The translations under genes were made by a program, and so were the position numbers. The notes beneath the pieces were generated by a model. The model was not told where the DNA came from, made no database searches, and saw only the letters and a program-made list of their open reading frames with translations. A DNA stretch of 64,000 nt from Tardiphaga sp. 709 (GTDB lineage: Bacteria > Pseudomonadota > Alphaproteobacteria > Rhizobiales > Xanthobacteraceae), in NCBI RefSeq assembly GCF_032401055.1, contig NZ_CP135529.1:1-64000 (forward strand), in the 5' to 3' direction. Position 1 is the first letter of the stretch. Each line of letters opens with the position of its first letter. This document shows, one piece after another, positions 29,155 to 42,119 of this stretch.

Positions 29155-30119
29155 CGCTGGCGCCTCCCATCCAGTTTGACCGGGCGTCCGGCGTTCTCCA
29201 GAGCGTGAATCTCTGGGAACGTGCGATGGCCTGTGCGCTGGTGGTTGGCTCGAAGATCTCGTCGTCGTTCTCGCATCGCGGCTACAACATGTGCGCCAAT
29301 CTGATGCGCAGGACTGTGTTGCCGGCGCGCGATCTCGTGGTGAAGCTGAATGCGGATGCGCTGTTCGCGTTCCCGTTCGGCGATGGTTACTGGAGCAAGT
29401 TGCTCAACCGCACGTTCTCCTATGAAGACGAGCTTGAGGTGTTGTTCCGGAACTCGATCGATGTCGATTACACGCTGCTCGATTGCGGCGCGAATTACGG
29501 ATACTGGTCGGTGCTGGTGTCGAGCGCGCCGTTCGGCTCGCACAAGGCGATCGCCATCGAGCCCTCGTTCGACAATTTCGCCAAGCTCGCCAATAACGCC
29601 AAAATTAATGGTGACCGGTTCGACGTCATCAAATGCGCGATCGGCTCGCAGCGTGGCACGGCGCATCTGTCGGGCACCAAGCACGAAGCCTTCAGCATCG
29701 CCGGCGATCCGAATGCGGGCGGCGAGGAAGTACCGGTGATCTCGCTCGACAATCTGCTCGACGACGGCAAGGTGTCGATGTCGGGCAAATACCTGATCAA
29801 GCTCGACGTCGAAGGCGTCGAGATCGAGGCCATCAAGGGCGGCACGCGATTGCTGCAGGGCGACTCGGTCATCATGTGCGAAGAGCACGGCAATGACCCG
29901 CATCACACCGTCTCACGCTTTATCCTGGATCAAACGCCGCTCAAGCTGATCGTGCATGATCCCGCCACCAACCGTTTCGAAACCGTGACCGAGCTGTCGA
30001 TCCTCGATCGCATCAAGGTGTCCACACATGTTGGCTACAACGTGTTTGGCACATCGAGTGCGTTCTGGCTCGACCGCATCAACAGCCTGAATGCGAGCGC
30101 GGCGCGCCGCACTCATTGA
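29151..30119 (+). CDS. FkbM-family methyltransferase inside the nuo operon
   Basis: 322 residues, SAM-dependent. Motif I is [15 protein letters not shown] (about 108-122), followed by [22 protein letters not shown] and the FkbM hallmark [18 protein letters not shown] (about 211-228). It has no membrane segment. GTG 29151 overlaps the nuoD stop, so translation is coupled; there is no internal terminator before nuoE (10-bp gap). FkbM enzymes usually O-methylate small molecules or sugars. Position suggests a complex I assembly or modification role, analogous in idea to NDUFAF7 and NDUFAF5, but this is inference; a passenger gene is the alternative. Confidence 0.85.
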   Translation: MTLAPPIQFDRASGVLQSVNLWERAMACALVVGSKISSSFSHRGYNMCANLMRRTVLPARDLVVKLNADALFAFPFGDGYWSKLLNRTFSYEDELEVLFRNSIDVDYTLLDCGANYGYWSVLVSSAPFGSHKAIAIEPSFDNFAKLANNAKINGDRFDVIKCAIGSQRGTAHLSGTKHEAFSIAGDPNAGGEEVPVISLDNLLDDGKVSMSGKYLIKLDVEGVEIEAIKGGTRLLQGDSVIMCEEHGNDPHHTVSRFILDQTPLKLIVHDPATNRFETVTELSILDRIKVSTHVGYNVFGTSSAFWLDRINSLNASAARRTH

Positions 30120-30129
30120 GAGACTAGAC

Positions 30130-30936
30130 ATGTCCGTCCGCCGTTTGGCTCCGAAAGAAGTTCAGCCCGCTTCATTTGAATTCACGCCCGAGAATCTGGC
30201 GTGGGCGAAAGAGCAGATCACTCATTATCCGCCCGGTCGCCAGGCATCGGCCGTGATCGCGATCCTGTGGCGTGCGCAGGAACAACAGGCTGGCTGGGTA
30301 TCGGAAGCCGCGATCCGCGTCGTCGCCGACATGCTGGAAATGCCCTATATCCGCGTGCTCGAAGTCGCGACCTTCTATACCCAGTTCCAGCTGCAGCCGG
30401 TCGGCAAGAAGGCGCATATTCAGGTCTGCGGTACCACGCCTTGCATGCTGCGCGGCGCCGGCGATCTGATCGACGTCTGTCAGCATCGCATCCATCACGA
30501 CCCGTTCCATCTGTCCGCGGATGGCGACTTCAGCTGGGAAGAGGTCGAGTGTCTCGGCGCCTGCGTCAACGCCCCGATGGCGATGATCTGGAGCGACACT
30601 TACGAAGATCTCACCAAAGAGAGCATGAACAAGCTGATCGACGGTTTCGCTGCCGGCACGCCGCCGAAGCCGGGTTCGCAGATCGGCCGTCAGTTTGCTG
30701 CGCCCGAAGGCGGCGCGCGCGTGATGACGAGCGGTGGCGCCGCCACTTACACGAAGGTTCTGGATATGCCGAAGGAACCTGCGCTCGCCGATGCCGAGCC
30801 GAAGAAGCAGACCGAGTCGGCCAATGTGCAGGAGCGCCCGGCGCCGAAGCCGCCGGCGGCCGACGCGACCAAGACCAATCCGCCGCAGGGTGGTGCTCCC
30901 AAGGAGCCGAAGACTCCCAAGGAGCCGAAGAAATGA
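30130..30936 (+). CDS. nuoE: NADH-quinone oxidoreductase subunit E with Pro/Lys-rich tail
   Basis: 268 residues; 24-kDa-type thioredoxin-fold subunit with a 2Fe-2S cluster bound by [12 protein letters not shown] (about 99-110) and [16 protein letters not shown] (about 139-154). ATG 30130 gives the usual MSVRRLAP start; the open frame begins 13 codons earlier. After the core (about residue 205) comes a 60-residue low-complexity tail rich in Pro, Lys, Ala and Glu, ending [12 protein letters not shown], probably disordered. The stop overlaps an upstream start option of the next gene. Confidence 0.95.
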   Translation: MSVRRLAPKEVQPASFEFTPENLAWAKEQITHYPPGRQASAVIAILWRAQEQQAGWVSEAAIRVVADMLEMPYIRVLEVATFYTQFQLQPVGKKAHIQVCGTTPCMLRGAGDLIDVCQHRIHHDPFHLSADGDFSWEEVECLGACVNAPMAMIWSDTYEDLTKESMNKLIDGFAAGTPPKPGSQIGRQFAAPEGGARVMTSGGAATYTKVLDMPKEPALADAEPKKQTESANVQERPAPKPPAADATKTNPPQGGAPKEPKTPKEPKK

Positions 30937-30983
30937 CGCGCGCGCTGTCGATGAAATTTGCAACGCTGTCGGGGGACGCGGCA

Positions 30984-31148
30984 ATGAACAAGTGGCTCTA
31001 CATCGCACTGCATACGATGGTCGCAGCTGCGTTCATTTTCTCGCTGCAGCGCTTCTTTTTGAACGCCACGCTTGAATCCAGTCTGTTGTGGGCCGTTGTG
31101 TTCGGCGGTTGCGCCGCGATGCTCGCCTACAAGCAATCCAATCGCTGA
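30984..31148 (+). CDS. small two-helix membrane protein in the nuo operon
   Basis: 54 residues from ATG 30984 (behind GGGGGACG), or 71 from ATG 30933, which overlaps the nuoE stop (ATGA). The sequence has two hydrophobic helices, [20 protein letters not shown] and [21 protein letters not shown] do not recognise the family. It lies tightly between nuoE and nuoF (11-bp gap), so it is made with complex I and may be an accessory membrane subunit or assembly helper. Confidence 0.65.
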   Translation: MNKWLYIALHTMVAAAFIFSLQRFFLNATLESSLLWAVVFGGCAAMLAYKQSNR

Positions 31149-31159
31149 TCGAGGAAGCC

Positions 31160-32485
<1,326 letters not shown>

Positions 32486-32490
32486 GGCGC

Positions 32491-34566
32491 ATGGCTATGA
32501 CGAAACTGATCATCGACGGCAAAGAGATCGAGGTTCCCGCGGAATACACGCTGCTGCAGGCGTGTGAAGCCGCCGGCGCCGAAATCCCACGCTTCTGCTA
32601 CCACGAGCGCCTGTCGATCGCCGGCAACTGCCGCATGTGCCTGGTCGAAGTAAAGGGCGGACCGAAGCCGGTCGCGAGCTGCGCCTGGGGCGTGCGCGAT
32701 TGCCGGCCTGGTCCCAAGGGAGAACCGCCGGAAATCTCGACCCGTTCGCCGATGGTCAAGAAGGCACGCGAAGGCGTGATGGAATTCCTGCTGATCAACC
32801 ACCCGCTGGATTGCCCGATCTGCGATCAGGGCGGCGAGTGCGATCTGCAGGACCAGGCGATGGGTTACGGCGTCGACACGTCGCGCTTTGCCGAAAACAA
32901 GCGCGCCGTCGAGGACAAGTATCTCGGCGCGCTGGTCAAGACCTCGATGAACCGCTGTATCCAGTGCACGCGCTGCGTTCGTTTCGCCGCCGAAATCTGC
33001 GGCGTGCCGGAAATGGGCGCTACCGGTCGCGGCGAGGACATGGAAATCACCTCGTTCCTCGAGACGGCGCTGACCTCGGAGCTGCAGGGCAACCTCGTCG
33101 ATATCTGCCCGGTCGGTGCGCTGACCTCGAAGCCTTACGCTTTCGCCGCGCGTCCGTGGGAGCTCGGCAAGACCCAGTCCATCGACGTCATGGACGCCGT
33201 CGGTTCGGCGATCCGCGTCGATACCCGTGGCCGCGAAGTGATGCGCATTCTGCCGCGCGTCAACGAGGCCGTGAACGAGGAATGGATCTCCGACAAGACG
33301 CGCCACATCGTCGATGGCCTGCGCACGCAGCGCCTCGATCGCCCGTATATCCGCGACAACGGCAAGCTGCGCGCTGCGACCTGGGCTGAAGCGTTCAGTG
33401 CCATCGCTGCGAAGGTTGCCGGCAGCAAGAAGATTGGCGCCATCGCCGGCGATCTCGCCGCCGTCGAGGAGATGTTCGCGCTGAAGCAACTGCTCGCAAG
33501 CATGGGTTCTGCCAATCTGGCGACCCAGAGCGCGGGCGCGTTCGATACGGCCACTGGCCGTGCGTCCTACATCTTCAACCCGACCATCGCCGGCATCGAG
33601 CAGGCCGATGCGCTGCTGATCGTGGGCGCCAACCCGCGCAAGGAAGCCGCCGTTCTCAACGCGCGCATTCGCAAGGCGTGGCGCACCGGTGCGTTGAAGG
33701 TCGGCGTGATCGGCGAGAAGGCCGATCTGACCTATCGCTACGACTATCTCGGCGCCGGCACGGACTCGCTGGCCGAACTCGCCGCCGGCAAGAACGCCTT
33801 CGCCGATGTGCTGAAGAACGCCAAGCATCCGATCGTGCTGGTTGGCGCCGGTGTAGCCGCACGTGCCGATGGCGCTGCGGTACTGGCGGCGGCTGCCAAG
33901 CTCGCTTCGGACTTCGGCGTCATCAAGGACGGCTGGAACGGCTTTGCGGTGCTGCAGACGGCGGCCTCGACGGTCGGCGCGCTCGATATCGGCTTCGCGC
34001 CGACGGCAGGCAGCCTGAGCCTCGCGCAGATGACGTCGGCCGGTTCGCTCGACGTGCTGTTCTCGCTCGGCGCCGACGACGTGAAAGTCGCCGACGGCAC
34101 CTTCGTCGTCTATATCGGCACCCATGGTGATCGCGGCGCGCATCGCGCCGACGTGATCCTGCCGGGTGCGGCCTATACCGAGAAGTCCGGCATCTTCGTC
34201 AACACCGAAGGCCGCGTGCAGATGGCGGAGCGCGCCGGCTTCCCGCCGGGCGATGCCCGCGAGGACTGGGCGGTGATCCGCGCGCTGTCCGACGTGCTCG
34301 GCCACAAGCTGCCTTACGACTCGCTGGCTGCGCTGCGGCAGGCGATCTTCAAGGCTGCACCGCACCTGATGCGCATCGATCAGATCGAGACCGGCGACGC
34401 CGGTGCGATCAAGACCCTTGCGGGCAAGGGCGGCACCGTCGACAAGACACCGTTCAAGGCCTCCGTTGAGGACTTCTACCTGACCAACCCGATCGCGCGT
34501 GCGTCAGCCATCATGGCGGAATGCTCCCGCCTGGCTTCCGGCCAGATGCTGACGGCGGCGGAGTAA
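32491..34566 (+). CDS. nuoG: NADH-quinone oxidoreductase subunit G
   Basis: 691 residues, 75-kDa-type. N-terminal 2Fe-2S ferredoxin ([21 protein letters not shown] plus a CAWGVRDC region), the His-Cys3 cluster site [40 protein letters not shown] and [11 protein letters not shown], then a degenerate molybdopterin-oxidoreductase domain to the C terminus. MAMTKL start at 32491; ATG 32497 is an alternative. The last 100 residues ([31 protein letters not shown]) are typical for alphaproteobacteria. Confidence 0.97.
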   Translation: MAMTKLIIDGKEIEVPAEYTLLQACEAAGAEIPRFCYHERLSIAGNCRMCLVEVKGGPKPVASCAWGVRDCRPGPKGEPPEISTRSPMVKKAREGVMEFLLINHPLDCPICDQGGECDLQDQAMGYGVDTSRFAENKRAVEDKYLGALVKTSMNRCIQCTRCVRFAAEICGVPEMGATGRGEDMEITSFLETALTSELQGNLVDICPVGALTSKPYAFAARPWELGKTQSIDVMDAVGSAIRVDTRGREVMRILPRVNEAVNEEWISDKTRHIVDGLRTQRLDRPYIRDNGKLRAATWAEAFSAIAAKVAGSKKIGAIAGDLAAVEEMFALKQLLASMGSANLATQSAGAFDTATGRASYIFNPTIAGIEQADALLIVGANPRKEAAVLNARIRKAWRTGALKVGVIGEKADLTYRYDYLGAGTDSLAELAAGKNAFADVLKNAKHPIVLVGAGVAARADGAAVLAAAAKLASDFGVIKDGWNGFAVLQTAASTVGALDIGFAPTAGSLSLAQMTSAGSLDVLFSLGADDVKVADGTFVVYIGTHGDRGAHRADVILPGAAYTEKSGIFVNTEGRVQMAERAGFPPGDAREDWAVIRALSDVLGHKLPYDSLAALRQAIFKAAPHLMRIDQIETGDAGAIKTLAGKGGTVDKTPFKASVEDFYLTNPIARASAIMAECSRLASGQMLTAAE

Positions 34567-34570
34567 ACCG

Positions 34571-35596
34571 ATGGCTGAATTCTGGACAAGCACCCTGTGG
34601 CCGCTGATCATCATGGTCGCGCAGAGCCTCCTTGTGCTCGTGGTGCTCTTGATTGCGATTGCCTACATCCTGCTGGCTGACCGCAAGATCTGGGCAGCGG
34701 TACAGATCCGCCGTGGCCCCAACGTGGTCGGGCCATTCGGCCTGCTGCAATCCTTCGCGGACTTGCTGAAATTCGTATTGAAGGAGCCGGTTGTTCCTTC
34801 CAGCTCCAACAAGGGCGTGTTCCTGCTGGCGCCGCTGGTGTCCTGCGTGCTCGCGCTGGCGGCCTGGGCGGTGATCCCGATGGATCTCGGCTGGGTGATC
34901 TCCGACATCAATGTCGGTGTGCTCTATATTTTCGCGATCTCGTCGCTGTCGGTCTACGGCATCATCATGGCCGGCTGGTCGTCGAACTCGAAATATCCGT
35001 TCCTGTCGGCGCTGCGTGCCGCCGCGCAGATGGTGTCCTACGAAGTCTCGATCGGCTTCGTCATCATCACCGTCTTGCTCTGCGTCGGTTCGCTGAACCT
35101 GACGGCAATCGTCGCCGCGCAGGATTCGAAGTGGGGCATCCTCGGCTGGTACTGGATCCCGCTATTCCCGATGTTCGTGATCTTCTACGTCTCGGCGCTG
35201 GCTGAAACCAACCGTCCGCCCTTCGACCTCGTCGAAGCGGAATCGGAGCTGGTCGCGGGCTTCATGACCGAATACGGCTCGACCCCGTATCTGCTGTTCA
35301 TGCTCGGCGAGTATGTTGCCATCGTCACCATGTGTGCGCTGGCCACGATCCTGTTCCTTGGCGGCTGGCTGTCGCCGATCCCGTTCGCGCCATTCACCTG
35401 GGTGCCAGGCATCATCTGGTTCGCCATCAAGGTGATGTTCATGTTCTTCCTGATTGCGATGGCGAAGGCGATCGTGCCGCGCTACCGCTACGACCAGCTG
35501 ATGCGTCTGGGCTGGAAGGTGTTTCTGCCGCTGTCGTTGGCGTACGTCATCATCGTCGCTGCCGTGCTGCAATTCGGGGGGCTTGCTCCGAAATGA
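34571..35596 (+). CDS. nuoH: NADH-quinone oxidoreductase subunit H
   Basis: 341-residue membrane subunit at the joint with the peripheral arm, about eight helices. Landmarks [33 protein letters not shown] and [26 protein letters not shown] are complete. Four bp after nuoG. The stop lies seven bases before the nuoI start. Confidence 0.97.
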   Translation: MAEFWTSTLWPLIIMVAQSLLVLVVLLIAIAYILLADRKIWAAVQIRRGPNVVGPFGLLQSFADLLKFVLKEPVVPSSSNKGVFLLAPLVSCVLALAAWAVIPMDLGWVISDINVGVLYIFAISSLSVYGIIMAGWSSNSKYPFLSALRAAAQMVSYEVSIGFVIITVLLCVGSLNLTAIVAAQDSKWGILGWYWIPLFPMFVIFYVSALAETNRPPFDLVEAESELVAGFMTEYGSTPYLLFMLGEYVAIVTMCALATILFLGGWLSPIPFAPFTWVPGIIWFAIKVMFMFFLIAMAKAIVPRYRYDQLMRLGWKVFLPLSLAYVIIVAAVLQFGGLAPK

Positions 35597-35603
35597 GGTC
35601 ACT

Positions 35604-36092
35604 ATGAATATCAGGGCAACAGCTCATTCGCTTCTGCTGGCGGAGTTCGTTTCGGCGTTCGTCCTCGCCATGCGGTATTTCTTCAAGCCGAAGCCGACGC
35701 TGAACTATCCGTTCGAGAAGGGGCCGATCTCGCCGCGTTTCCGTGGCGAGCATGCGCTGCGCCGCTATCCGAACGGTGAAGAGCGCTGCATCGCCTGCAA
35801 GCTCTGCGAAGCGGTGTGTCCGGCACAGGCCATCACCATCGAAGCCGGCCCGCGCCGCAACGATGGTACGCGTCGTACCGTGCGCTACGACATCGACATG
35901 GTGAAATGCATCTATTGCGGACTGTGCCAGGAGGCCTGTCCGGTGGATGCGATCGTCGAGGGACCGAACTTCGAGTTCGCCACCGAGACGCGTGAGGAAC
36001 TCTATTATGACAAGGCGAAATTGCTCGCCAACGGCGACCGCTGGGAGCGCGAGATTGCGAAGTCAATCGAACTCGACGCGCCGTACCGGTAA
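35604..36092 (+). CDS. nuoI: NADH-quinone oxidoreductase subunit I
   Basis: 162 residues; two 4Fe-4S clusters bound by [12 protein letters not shown] (about 60-71) and [12 protein letters not shown] (about 99-110), with an amphipathic N-terminal helix. Start ATG 35604 ([12 protein letters not shown]); an in-frame upstream start overlaps nuoH and is not needed. Confidence 0.97.
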   Translation: MNIRATAHSLLLAEFVSAFVLAMRYFFKPKPTLNYPFEKGPISPRFRGEHALRRYPNGEERCIACKLCEAVCPAQAITIEAGPRRNDGTRRTVRYDIDMVKCIYCGLCQEACPVDAIVEGPNFEFATETREELYYDKAKLLANGDRWEREIAKSIELDAPYR

Positions 36093-36101
36093 GGTGACCA
36101 G

Positions 36102-36740
36102 ATGATCCTTCCCGCACTGTTCTTCTATCTGTTCGCCAGCATCTGCGTGGCTTCCGCGGTCATGGTGATTGCCTCGCGCAATCCCGTGCATTCCGTGCTG
36201 TTCCTGATCCTGGCCTTCGTCAACGCCTCGGGCCTGTTCGTGCTGATGGGCGCCGAATTCCTGGCGATGCTGCTGATCGTCGTCTATGTCGGCGCCGTCG
36301 CGGTGCTGTTCCTGTTCGTCATCATGATGCTCGACGTCGACTTCACGCAGCTGCGCGAAGGCTTCATCCAGTATCTGCCGTTTGGTCTCGTGATCGGCGC
36401 GATCTTCCTTGCCGAATTGCTGCTGGTCGCAGGTGGCTGGGTGATGAACCCGAACGTCACCAAGTCGATCACGGCGGCCATCCCGACGAATGTGAGCAAT
36501 ACCGAGGCGCTCGGCCTCGTGCTCTATACGAAGTACATCCATTACTTCCAGTTGGCCGGTATGGTGCTGCTGGTGGCGATGATCGGCGCGATCGTGCTGA
36601 CGCTGCGTCACAAGGTCAAAGTCCGGCGCCAGGACATCAATGTTCAGAACGCGCGCAATCCGGAACTGGCGATGGAAGTGCGCAAGGTCGCGACCGGGCA
36701 GGGCCTGCAGGACGCCGACGCGGGGAGCTGGGTCAAATGA
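36102..36740 (+). CDS. nuoJ: NADH-quinone oxidoreductase subunit J
   Basis: 212-residue membrane subunit with five helices, including the conserved [46 protein letters not shown]. The cytoplasmic tail [22 protein letters not shown] is usual. Its stop overlaps nuoK (ATGA). Confidence 0.96.
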   Translation: MILPALFFYLFASICVASAVMVIASRNPVHSVLFLILAFVNASGLFVLMGAEFLAMLLIVVYVGAVAVLFLFVIMMLDVDFTQLREGFIQYLPFGLVIGAIFLAELLLVAGGWVMNPNVTKSITAAIPTNVSNTEALGLVLYTKYIHYFQLAGMVLLVAMIGAIVLTLRHKVKVRRQDINVQNARNPELAMEVRKVATGQGLQDADAGSWVK

Positions 36741-37045
36741 CGATCGGTCTCGGACACTATCTGGCGGTCGCAGCGATCCTGTTCACGCTGGGCATTCTCG
36801 GCATCTTCCTGAACCGCAAGAACATCATCGTCATCCTGATGTCGATCGAGCTGATCCTGCTCGCCGTCAACATCAACATGGTGGCGTTCTCGACCTTCCT
36901 CGGCGACATCGTCGGGCAGGTGTTCGCGCTGCTTGTGCTGACCGTGGCCGCTGCGGAAGCAGCGATCGGTCTCGCCGTGCTGGTGGTCTATTTCCGCAAC
37001 CGCGGTTCGATCGCGGTTGAAGACGTCAATCTGATGAAGGGCTGA
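36737..37045 (+). CDS. nuoK: NADH-quinone oxidoreductase subunit K
   Basis: 102-residue membrane subunit with three helices. Conserved membrane glutamates are in [15 protein letters not shown] and [15 protein letters not shown], part of the proton path. Standard length. Confidence 0.97.
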   Translation: MTIGLGHYLAVAAILFTLGILGIFLNRKNIIVILMSIELILLAVNINMVAFSTFLGDIVGQVFALLVLTVAAAEAAIGLAVLVVYFRNRGSIAVEDVNLMKG

Positions 37046-37052
37046 GCCAGTT

Positions 37053-39137
37053 ATGATCCAGGCTCTTGTATTCCTGCCGCTGATCGGCGCGCTGATCGCA
37101 GGCTTCATCGCCATTCTGGGTGCGCATGGGCGTAACCCGAGCGGCGACGAGATGGACCATGCGCATGACGATCACGGTCACGGCGATGCCAGCGCGCATG
37201 CACATGCTGCGCATGGGCATGACGATCATGGTCACGATGATCACGACGACCATCACCACGTTGCCGAGCCGGCCGCGCTCGGCTCGCGTGCGGCCGAGCT
37301 GATCACCGCCGGTCTTCTGGTGGTGTCGGCGGTGCTGTCCTGGATGACCTTCGTCGATGTCGCCTTCATGCATCACGATGCCCGTATCGTGCTGCTGAAC
37401 TGGATCAATTCAGGCGATCTGCAGCTGTCCTGGACGCTCCGCGTCGATACGCTGACCGCCGTGATGCTCGTCGTCGTCACCACGGTGTCGTCGCTCGTGC
37501 ACATCTATTCGCTCGGCTATATGGAAGACGATCCGAACCGGCCGCGCTTCATGGCGTATCTGTCGCTGTTCACTTTCATGATGCTGATGCTGGTGACCGC
37601 GGATAACCTGCTGCAGCTGTTCTTCGGCTGGGAAGGCGTGGGTCTGGCCAGTTACCTGCTGATCGGTTTCTGGTTCAAGAAGCCCTCGGCCAATGCGGCG
37701 GCGATCGAGGCCTTCGTGGTCAACCGCGTCGGCGACTTCGGCTTCCTGCTCGGCATCTTCGCGCTATTCATGCTGGTTGGCTCGACCGATCTCGACACGA
37801 TCTTCGCCAGCGCGCCCGGCCTGACCGGCAAGACGATCAACTTCTTCGGCTGGCACGCCGATGCGCTGACACTGACCTGTCTGCTGCTGTTCGTCGGCGC
37901 GATGGGCAAGTCGGCCCAGTTCCTGCTGCACACCTGGTTGCCGGACGCGATGGAAGGCCCGACGCCTGTGTCGGCGCTGATCCACGCGGCGACCATGGTC
38001 ACCGCGGGCGTGTTCATGGTGGCGCGTATGTCACCGCTGTTCGAGCTCGCGCCGAATGCGCAGGCCGTCGTGATGCTGGTCGGCGCGACCACTGCATTCT
38101 TCGCCGCGACCATCGGTCTGGTGCAGAACGACATCAAGCGTATCGTCGCTTACTCGACCTGTTCGCAGCTCGGCTACATGTTCGTGGCGCTGGGGACGGG
38201 GGCTTACTCGGTCGCCATGTTCCACCTGTTCACGCACGCCTTCTTCAAGGCGCTGCTGTTCCTGGGCTCGGGCTCGGTGATCTACGCGATGCATCACGAG
38301 CAGGACATCCGCAAGATGGGTGGCCTGTGGAACAAGATCCCGTTCACTTATGCGATGATGACCATCGGTACGCTGGCGCTGACCGGCTTCCCGTTCACGG
38401 CCGGCTACTTCTCGAAGGACGCGATCATCGAAGCGGCTTACGCCTCGCACACCCAGTTCGCCTTCTACGGCTTCCTGATGACCGTGGTCGCGGCCTTGCT
38501 GACCTCGTTCTATTCGTGGCGTCTGGTGTTCAAGACGTTCCATGGCGTGCCGCATGACCAGAAACATTACGATGCAGCACATGAAGCGCCGCTGTGGATG
38601 CTGGTCCCGCTGGCCGTGCTGGGCATCGGATCGTTCGCCGCAGGCTTCCCGTTCAAGGAGCTCTTTGCTGGTCATCACGTCGGCGAGTTCTTCCGGGAAT
38701 CGCTGAAGATGAACCCGCATATCATCGAGGAGATGCATCACATCCCGGGCTGGGTGCCCTATGTGCCGACCGTGATGATGGTGCTCGGTTTCCTGATTTC
38801 GTATCTGTTCTATGTTCGCAAGCCGTATTTGCCTGTCGAGCTCGCGAACCAGCATCCGCTGCTCTACAAGTTCCTGCTCAACAAGTGGTACTTCGACGAG
38901 CTTTACGAGATCATCTTCGTTCGCCCGGCCAAGTGGATCGGCCACTTCCTCTGGAAGAAGGGCGACGGCATGATCATCGACGGCCTCGGGCCTGATGGTG
39001 TCTCGTCCCGCGTGCTCGATATCACGCGCGGTGCGGTGAAGCTGCAGACCGGTTACCTCTATCACTATGCCTTCGCGATGCTGATCGGCGTCGCCGGGTT
39101 GATCACCTGGTTTATCTTCGGCCTGGGGGGCCAGTAA
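37053..39137 (+). CDS. nuoL: NADH-quinone oxidoreductase subunit L with His/Asp-rich insertion
   Basis: 694-residue antiporter-like proton channel. Core landmarks are [48 protein letters not shown] and the C-terminal lateral helix region. Between helices 1 and 2, residues 34-69 hold 14 His and 10 Asp ([13 protein letters not shown] and [13 protein letters not shown]), an insertion absent from E. coli NuoL; it could bind metal or be a neutral linker. The neighbouring frame and lengths show no frameshift. Confidence 0.96.
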   Translation: MIQALVFLPLIGALIAGFIAILGAHGRNPSGDEMDHAHDDHGHGDASAHAHAAHGHDDHGHDDHDDHHHVAEPAALGSRAAELITAGLLVVSAVLSWMTFVDVAFMHHDARIVLLNWINSGDLQLSWTLRVDTLTAVMLVVVTTVSSLVHIYSLGYMEDDPNRPRFMAYLSLFTFMMLMLVTADNLLQLFFGWEGVGLASYLLIGFWFKKPSANAAAIEAFVVNRVGDFGFLLGIFALFMLVGSTDLDTIFASAPGLTGKTINFFGWHADALTLTCLLLFVGAMGKSAQFLLHTWLPDAMEGPTPVSALIHAATMVTAGVFMVARMSPLFELAPNAQAVVMLVGATTAFFAATIGLVQNDIKRIVAYSTCSQLGYMFVALGTGAYSVAMFHLFTHAFFKALLFLGSGSVIYAMHHEQDIRKMGGLWNKIPFTYAMMTIGTLALTGFPFTAGYFSKDAIIEAAYASHTQFAFYGFLMTVVAALLTSFYSWRLVFKTFHGVPHDQKHYDAAHEAPLWMLVPLAVLGIGSFAAGFPFKELFAGHHVGEFFRESLKMNPHIIEEMHHIPGWVPYVPTVMMVLGFLISYLFYVRKPYLPVELANQHPLLYKFLLNKWYFDELYEIIFVRPAKWIGHFLWKKGDGMIIDGLGPDGVSSRVLDITRGAVKLQTGYLYHYAFAMLIGVAGLITWFIFGLGGQ

Positions 39138-39139
39138 CA

Positions 39140-40657
39140 ATGGCGTCCGTCATGACATGGCCGATTCTTTCGGTCGTCACCTTCCTGCCGATTGTCGGCG
39201 CGATCCTGATCTATCTCAGCCGCGGCGATGACGAGGCTGCGCAGGGCAATGCCCGCTGGATCGCGCTCTGGACCACGCTGATCACTTTTGCGGTCTCGCT
39301 GATCCTGGTGATGCGCTTCGATCCGTCGAACGGCGACTTCCAGTTCGTCGAAAAGGCGCCGTGGCTGGCCGCAACCATCAACTACCACATGGGTGTGGAC
39401 GGCATTTCGCTGCCCTTCGTGATCCTGACCACGGCCCTGATGCCGTTCTGCATTCTGTGCAGCTGGAAGTCGGTCACCAAGCGCGTTCGCGAATACATGA
39501 TCGCGTTCCTGTTCCTGGAAACGCTGATGATCGGCACCTTCTCGGCGCTGGATCTGGTGCTGTTCTATCTGTTCTTCGAAGGCGGCCTGATCCCGATGTT
39601 TCTGATCATCGGCATCTGGGGCGGCCCGCGCCGCGTCTACGCCTCGTTCAAGTTCTTCCTCTACACGTTCCTCGGCTCGGTGCTGATGCTGCTGGCCATC
39701 ATGGCGCTGTACTGGAATGCGGGTACGACCGACATCCCGACGCTGATGCACACGGCCGTGCCGCGCAGCCTGCAGACATGGGCGTGGCTGGCATTCTTCG
39801 CATCCTTCGCGGTCAAGATGCCGATGTGGCCAGTGCACACCTGGCTGCCTGACGCACACGTGGAAGCGCCGACGGCGGGTTCGGTCGTGCTGGCCGCGAT
39901 CATGCTGAAGATGGGCGGTTACGGCTTCCTGCGCTTCTCGCTGCCGATGTTCCCGGATGCCTCCCTCTATTTCGCGCCGATGGTCTGGACGCTCTCCGTG
40001 ATCGCGATCGTCTACACGTCGCTGGTCGCGCTGATGCAGGAAGACATCAAGAAGCTGATCGCCTACTCGTCGGTCGCGCATATGGGCTATGTGACCATGG
40101 GCATCTTCGCCGGCACGACGCAGGGCGTCTCGGGCGCGGTGTTCCAGATGGTGTCGCACGGCATCGTGTCGGGCGCGCTGTTCCTCTGCGTCGGCGTCGT
40201 CTACGACCGGCTGCATACCCGTGAGATCGCGGCCTATGGCGGCCTCGTCAATCGGATGCCGATCTATGCGGCGCTGTTCATGGTGTTCACCATGGCCAAT
40301 GTCGGTCTGCCCGGCACCTCCGGCTTCGTCGGTGAATTCCTGACGCTGATCGGCACCTTCAAGGTTTCGATCCCGACGGCGACATTCGCCAGCATCGGCG
40401 TGATCCTGTCGGCGGCCTATGCACTATGGCTGTACCGCAAGGTCGTGTTCGGTGAACTGACCAAGCCTGCGCTGCAGGGGATCAAGGACATCACGTTCCG
40501 GGAAGGCTTGGTGCTGGTGCCGCTGGTCATTCTCACCATTCTGTTCGGAGTCTATCCGAAGCCGGTGCTCGACATGTCGGCGGCTTCGATCCAGCTCCTC
40601 GTTAACAATTACGCTGCTGCAACGTCTGCCGTGAAGGCAGCCGCGCTGCTGCAATGA
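39140..40657 (+). CDS. nuoM: NADH-quinone oxidoreductase subunit M
   Basis: 505-residue antiporter-like subunit with about 14 helices. Landmarks are [43 protein letters not shown] (conserved Glu) and [37 protein letters not shown]. Two bp after nuoL. Confidence 0.97.
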   Translation: MASVMTWPILSVVTFLPIVGAILIYLSRGDDEAAQGNARWIALWTTLITFAVSLILVMRFDPSNGDFQFVEKAPWLAATINYHMGVDGISLPFVILTTALMPFCILCSWKSVTKRVREYMIAFLFLETLMIGTFSALDLVLFYLFFEGGLIPMFLIIGIWGGPRRVYASFKFFLYTFLGSVLMLLAIMALYWNAGTTDIPTLMHTAVPRSLQTWAWLAFFASFAVKMPMWPVHTWLPDAHVEAPTAGSVVLAAIMLKMGGYGFLRFSLPMFPDASLYFAPMVWTLSVIAIVYTSLVALMQEDIKKLIAYSSVAHMGYVTMGIFAGTTQGVSGAVFQMVSHGIVSGALFLCVGVVYDRLHTREIAAYGGLVNRMPIYAALFMVFTMANVGLPGTSGFVGEFLTLIGTFKVSIPTATFASIGVILSAAYALWLYRKVVFGELTKPALQGIKDITFREGLVLVPLVILTILFGVYPKPVLDMSAASIQLLVNNYAAATSAVKAAALLQ

Positions 40658-40682
40658 CCGCAGCAGATCAGGATAACGCGCA

Positions 40683-42119
40683 ATGACGATTACGACCGCC
40701 GGATATTCCCTGCTGCCCGTACTGCCGGAGCTGATGCTCGCGGTTGGCGCCATGGTGCTGCTGATGATCGGTGCCTTCAACGGACCGAAGATCACGGGCC
40801 TGGTCACGACGCTCGCCGTCTGTCTGCTGGTGGTGGTCGGCGCGGCTGAAATCATGCTGCCCGCCGGCAAGCATGCTACCTTCGGCGGGAGCTTCATCGT
40901 CGACGACTATGCGCGCTTCCTGAAGGTGCTGGCGATCATCGCGTCGGCTGTGACGCTGATCCTGTCGCGTGAATTTCTCGCGGACCAGTCCCGTCGCATT
41001 TTCGAATACGCCATCCTGGTGCTGCTCTCGACGCTCGGCATGATGGTGCTGATCTCGGCCGGCGACCTGATCATGCTCTATCTCGGCCTCGAACTGATGA
41101 GCCTTTCGCTCTATGTCGTCGCAGCCTCAAACCGCGACAATGCGAAGTCCACCGAAGCCGGTTTGAAGTATTTTGTGCTGGGCGCGCTGTCGTCCGGCAT
41201 GCTGCTGTACGGCGCTTCCATGATCTACGGCTTCACCGGCACGGTGTCCTTCGCCGGCATCGCCGCCGAAGCCAAGACCGGCAATATCGGCCTGGTGTTC
41301 GGCCTGGTGTTTCTGCTTGCCGGCCTCTGTTTCAAGGTTTCGGCCGTGCCGTTCCACATGTGGACGCCCGATGTCTACGAGGGCGCACCGACGCCCGTCA
41401 CAGCCTTCTTCGCCTCGGCCCCGAAGGTTGCGGCGCTTGCCGTGTTCACCCGCGTCACGCTGACGGCGTTCCCGGGTATTGTCGTGCAATGGCAGCAGGT
41501 CGTGGTGTTCGTGTCGCTTGCCTCGATGGTACTTGGCTCGTTCGCCGCCATCGGCCAGACCAACATCAAGCGCCTGATGGCCTATTCGTCGATCGGCCAC
41601 ATGGGCTTCGCGCTGGTCGGCCTTGCCGCCGGCACGCAGGAGGGTGCGCAGGGCGTGCTGGTCTATATCGCGATCTATGTCGCGATGACCCTCGGCACCT
41701 TCGCCATCATCCTGACCATGAAGCGCAATGGCCAGCCCGTTGAGACGATCAAGGATTTCGCTGGCCTGTCGCGCACCAATCCGATCATCGCCTTCTTCTT
41801 CGCGATGTTCCTGTTCTCGCTGGCAGGCGTGCCGCCGCTGGCCGGCTTCTTCGGCAAGTTCTACGTCTTCATGGCGGCCATCAAGTCGGGCCTGTTCGTA
41901 CTGGCCGTGGTCGGTGTGTTGGCCAGCGTGGTGGGCGCGTTCTACTACCTGTCCATCGTGAAGCTCATGTATTTCGACGAGCCGGTCGGGAAGCTCGATC
42001 CGATGCGCGTTGAACTGCGCACGGTGCTGGCTGTGGCGGGTCTCTTCAACGTGTTGTTCTTCGTCTATCCGGCGCCTCTGGTCAGCGCGGCGGCATTCGC
42101 AGCGAAGTCGCTGTTCTAG
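40683..42119 (+). CDS. nuoN: NADH-quinone oxidoreductase subunit N
   Basis: 478-residue antiporter-like subunit. Landmarks LYLGLELMSLSLYVVAASNRD, FKVSAVPFHMWTPDVYEGAPTPVTAFFASAPK and QTNIKRLMAYSSIGHMGFALVGLA are intact. Last structural nuo gene; its stop TAG is immediately followed by the birA ATG. Confidence 0.97.
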   Translation: MTITTAGYSLLPVLPELMLAVGAMVLLMIGAFNGPKITGLVTTLAVCLLVVVGAAEIMLPAGKHATFGGSFIVDDYARFLKVLAIIASAVTLILSREFLADQSRRIFEYAILVLLSTLGMMVLISAGDLIMLYLGLELMSLSLYVVAASNRDNAKSTEAGLKYFVLGALSSGMLLYGASMIYGFTGTVSFAGIAAEAKTGNIGLVFGLVFLLAGLCFKVSAVPFHMWTPDVYEGAPTPVTAFFASAPKVAALAVFTRVTLTAFPGIVVQWQQVVVFVSLASMVLGSFAAIGQTNIKRLMAYSSIGHMGFALVGLAAGTQEGAQGVLVYIAIYVAMTLGTFAIILTMKRNGQPVETIKDFAGLSRTNPIIAFFFAMFLFSLAGVPPLAGFFGKFYVFMAAIKSGLFVLAVVGVLASVVGAFYYLSIVKLMYFDEPVGKLDPMRVELRTVLAVAGLFNVLFFVYPAPLVSAAAFAAKSLF

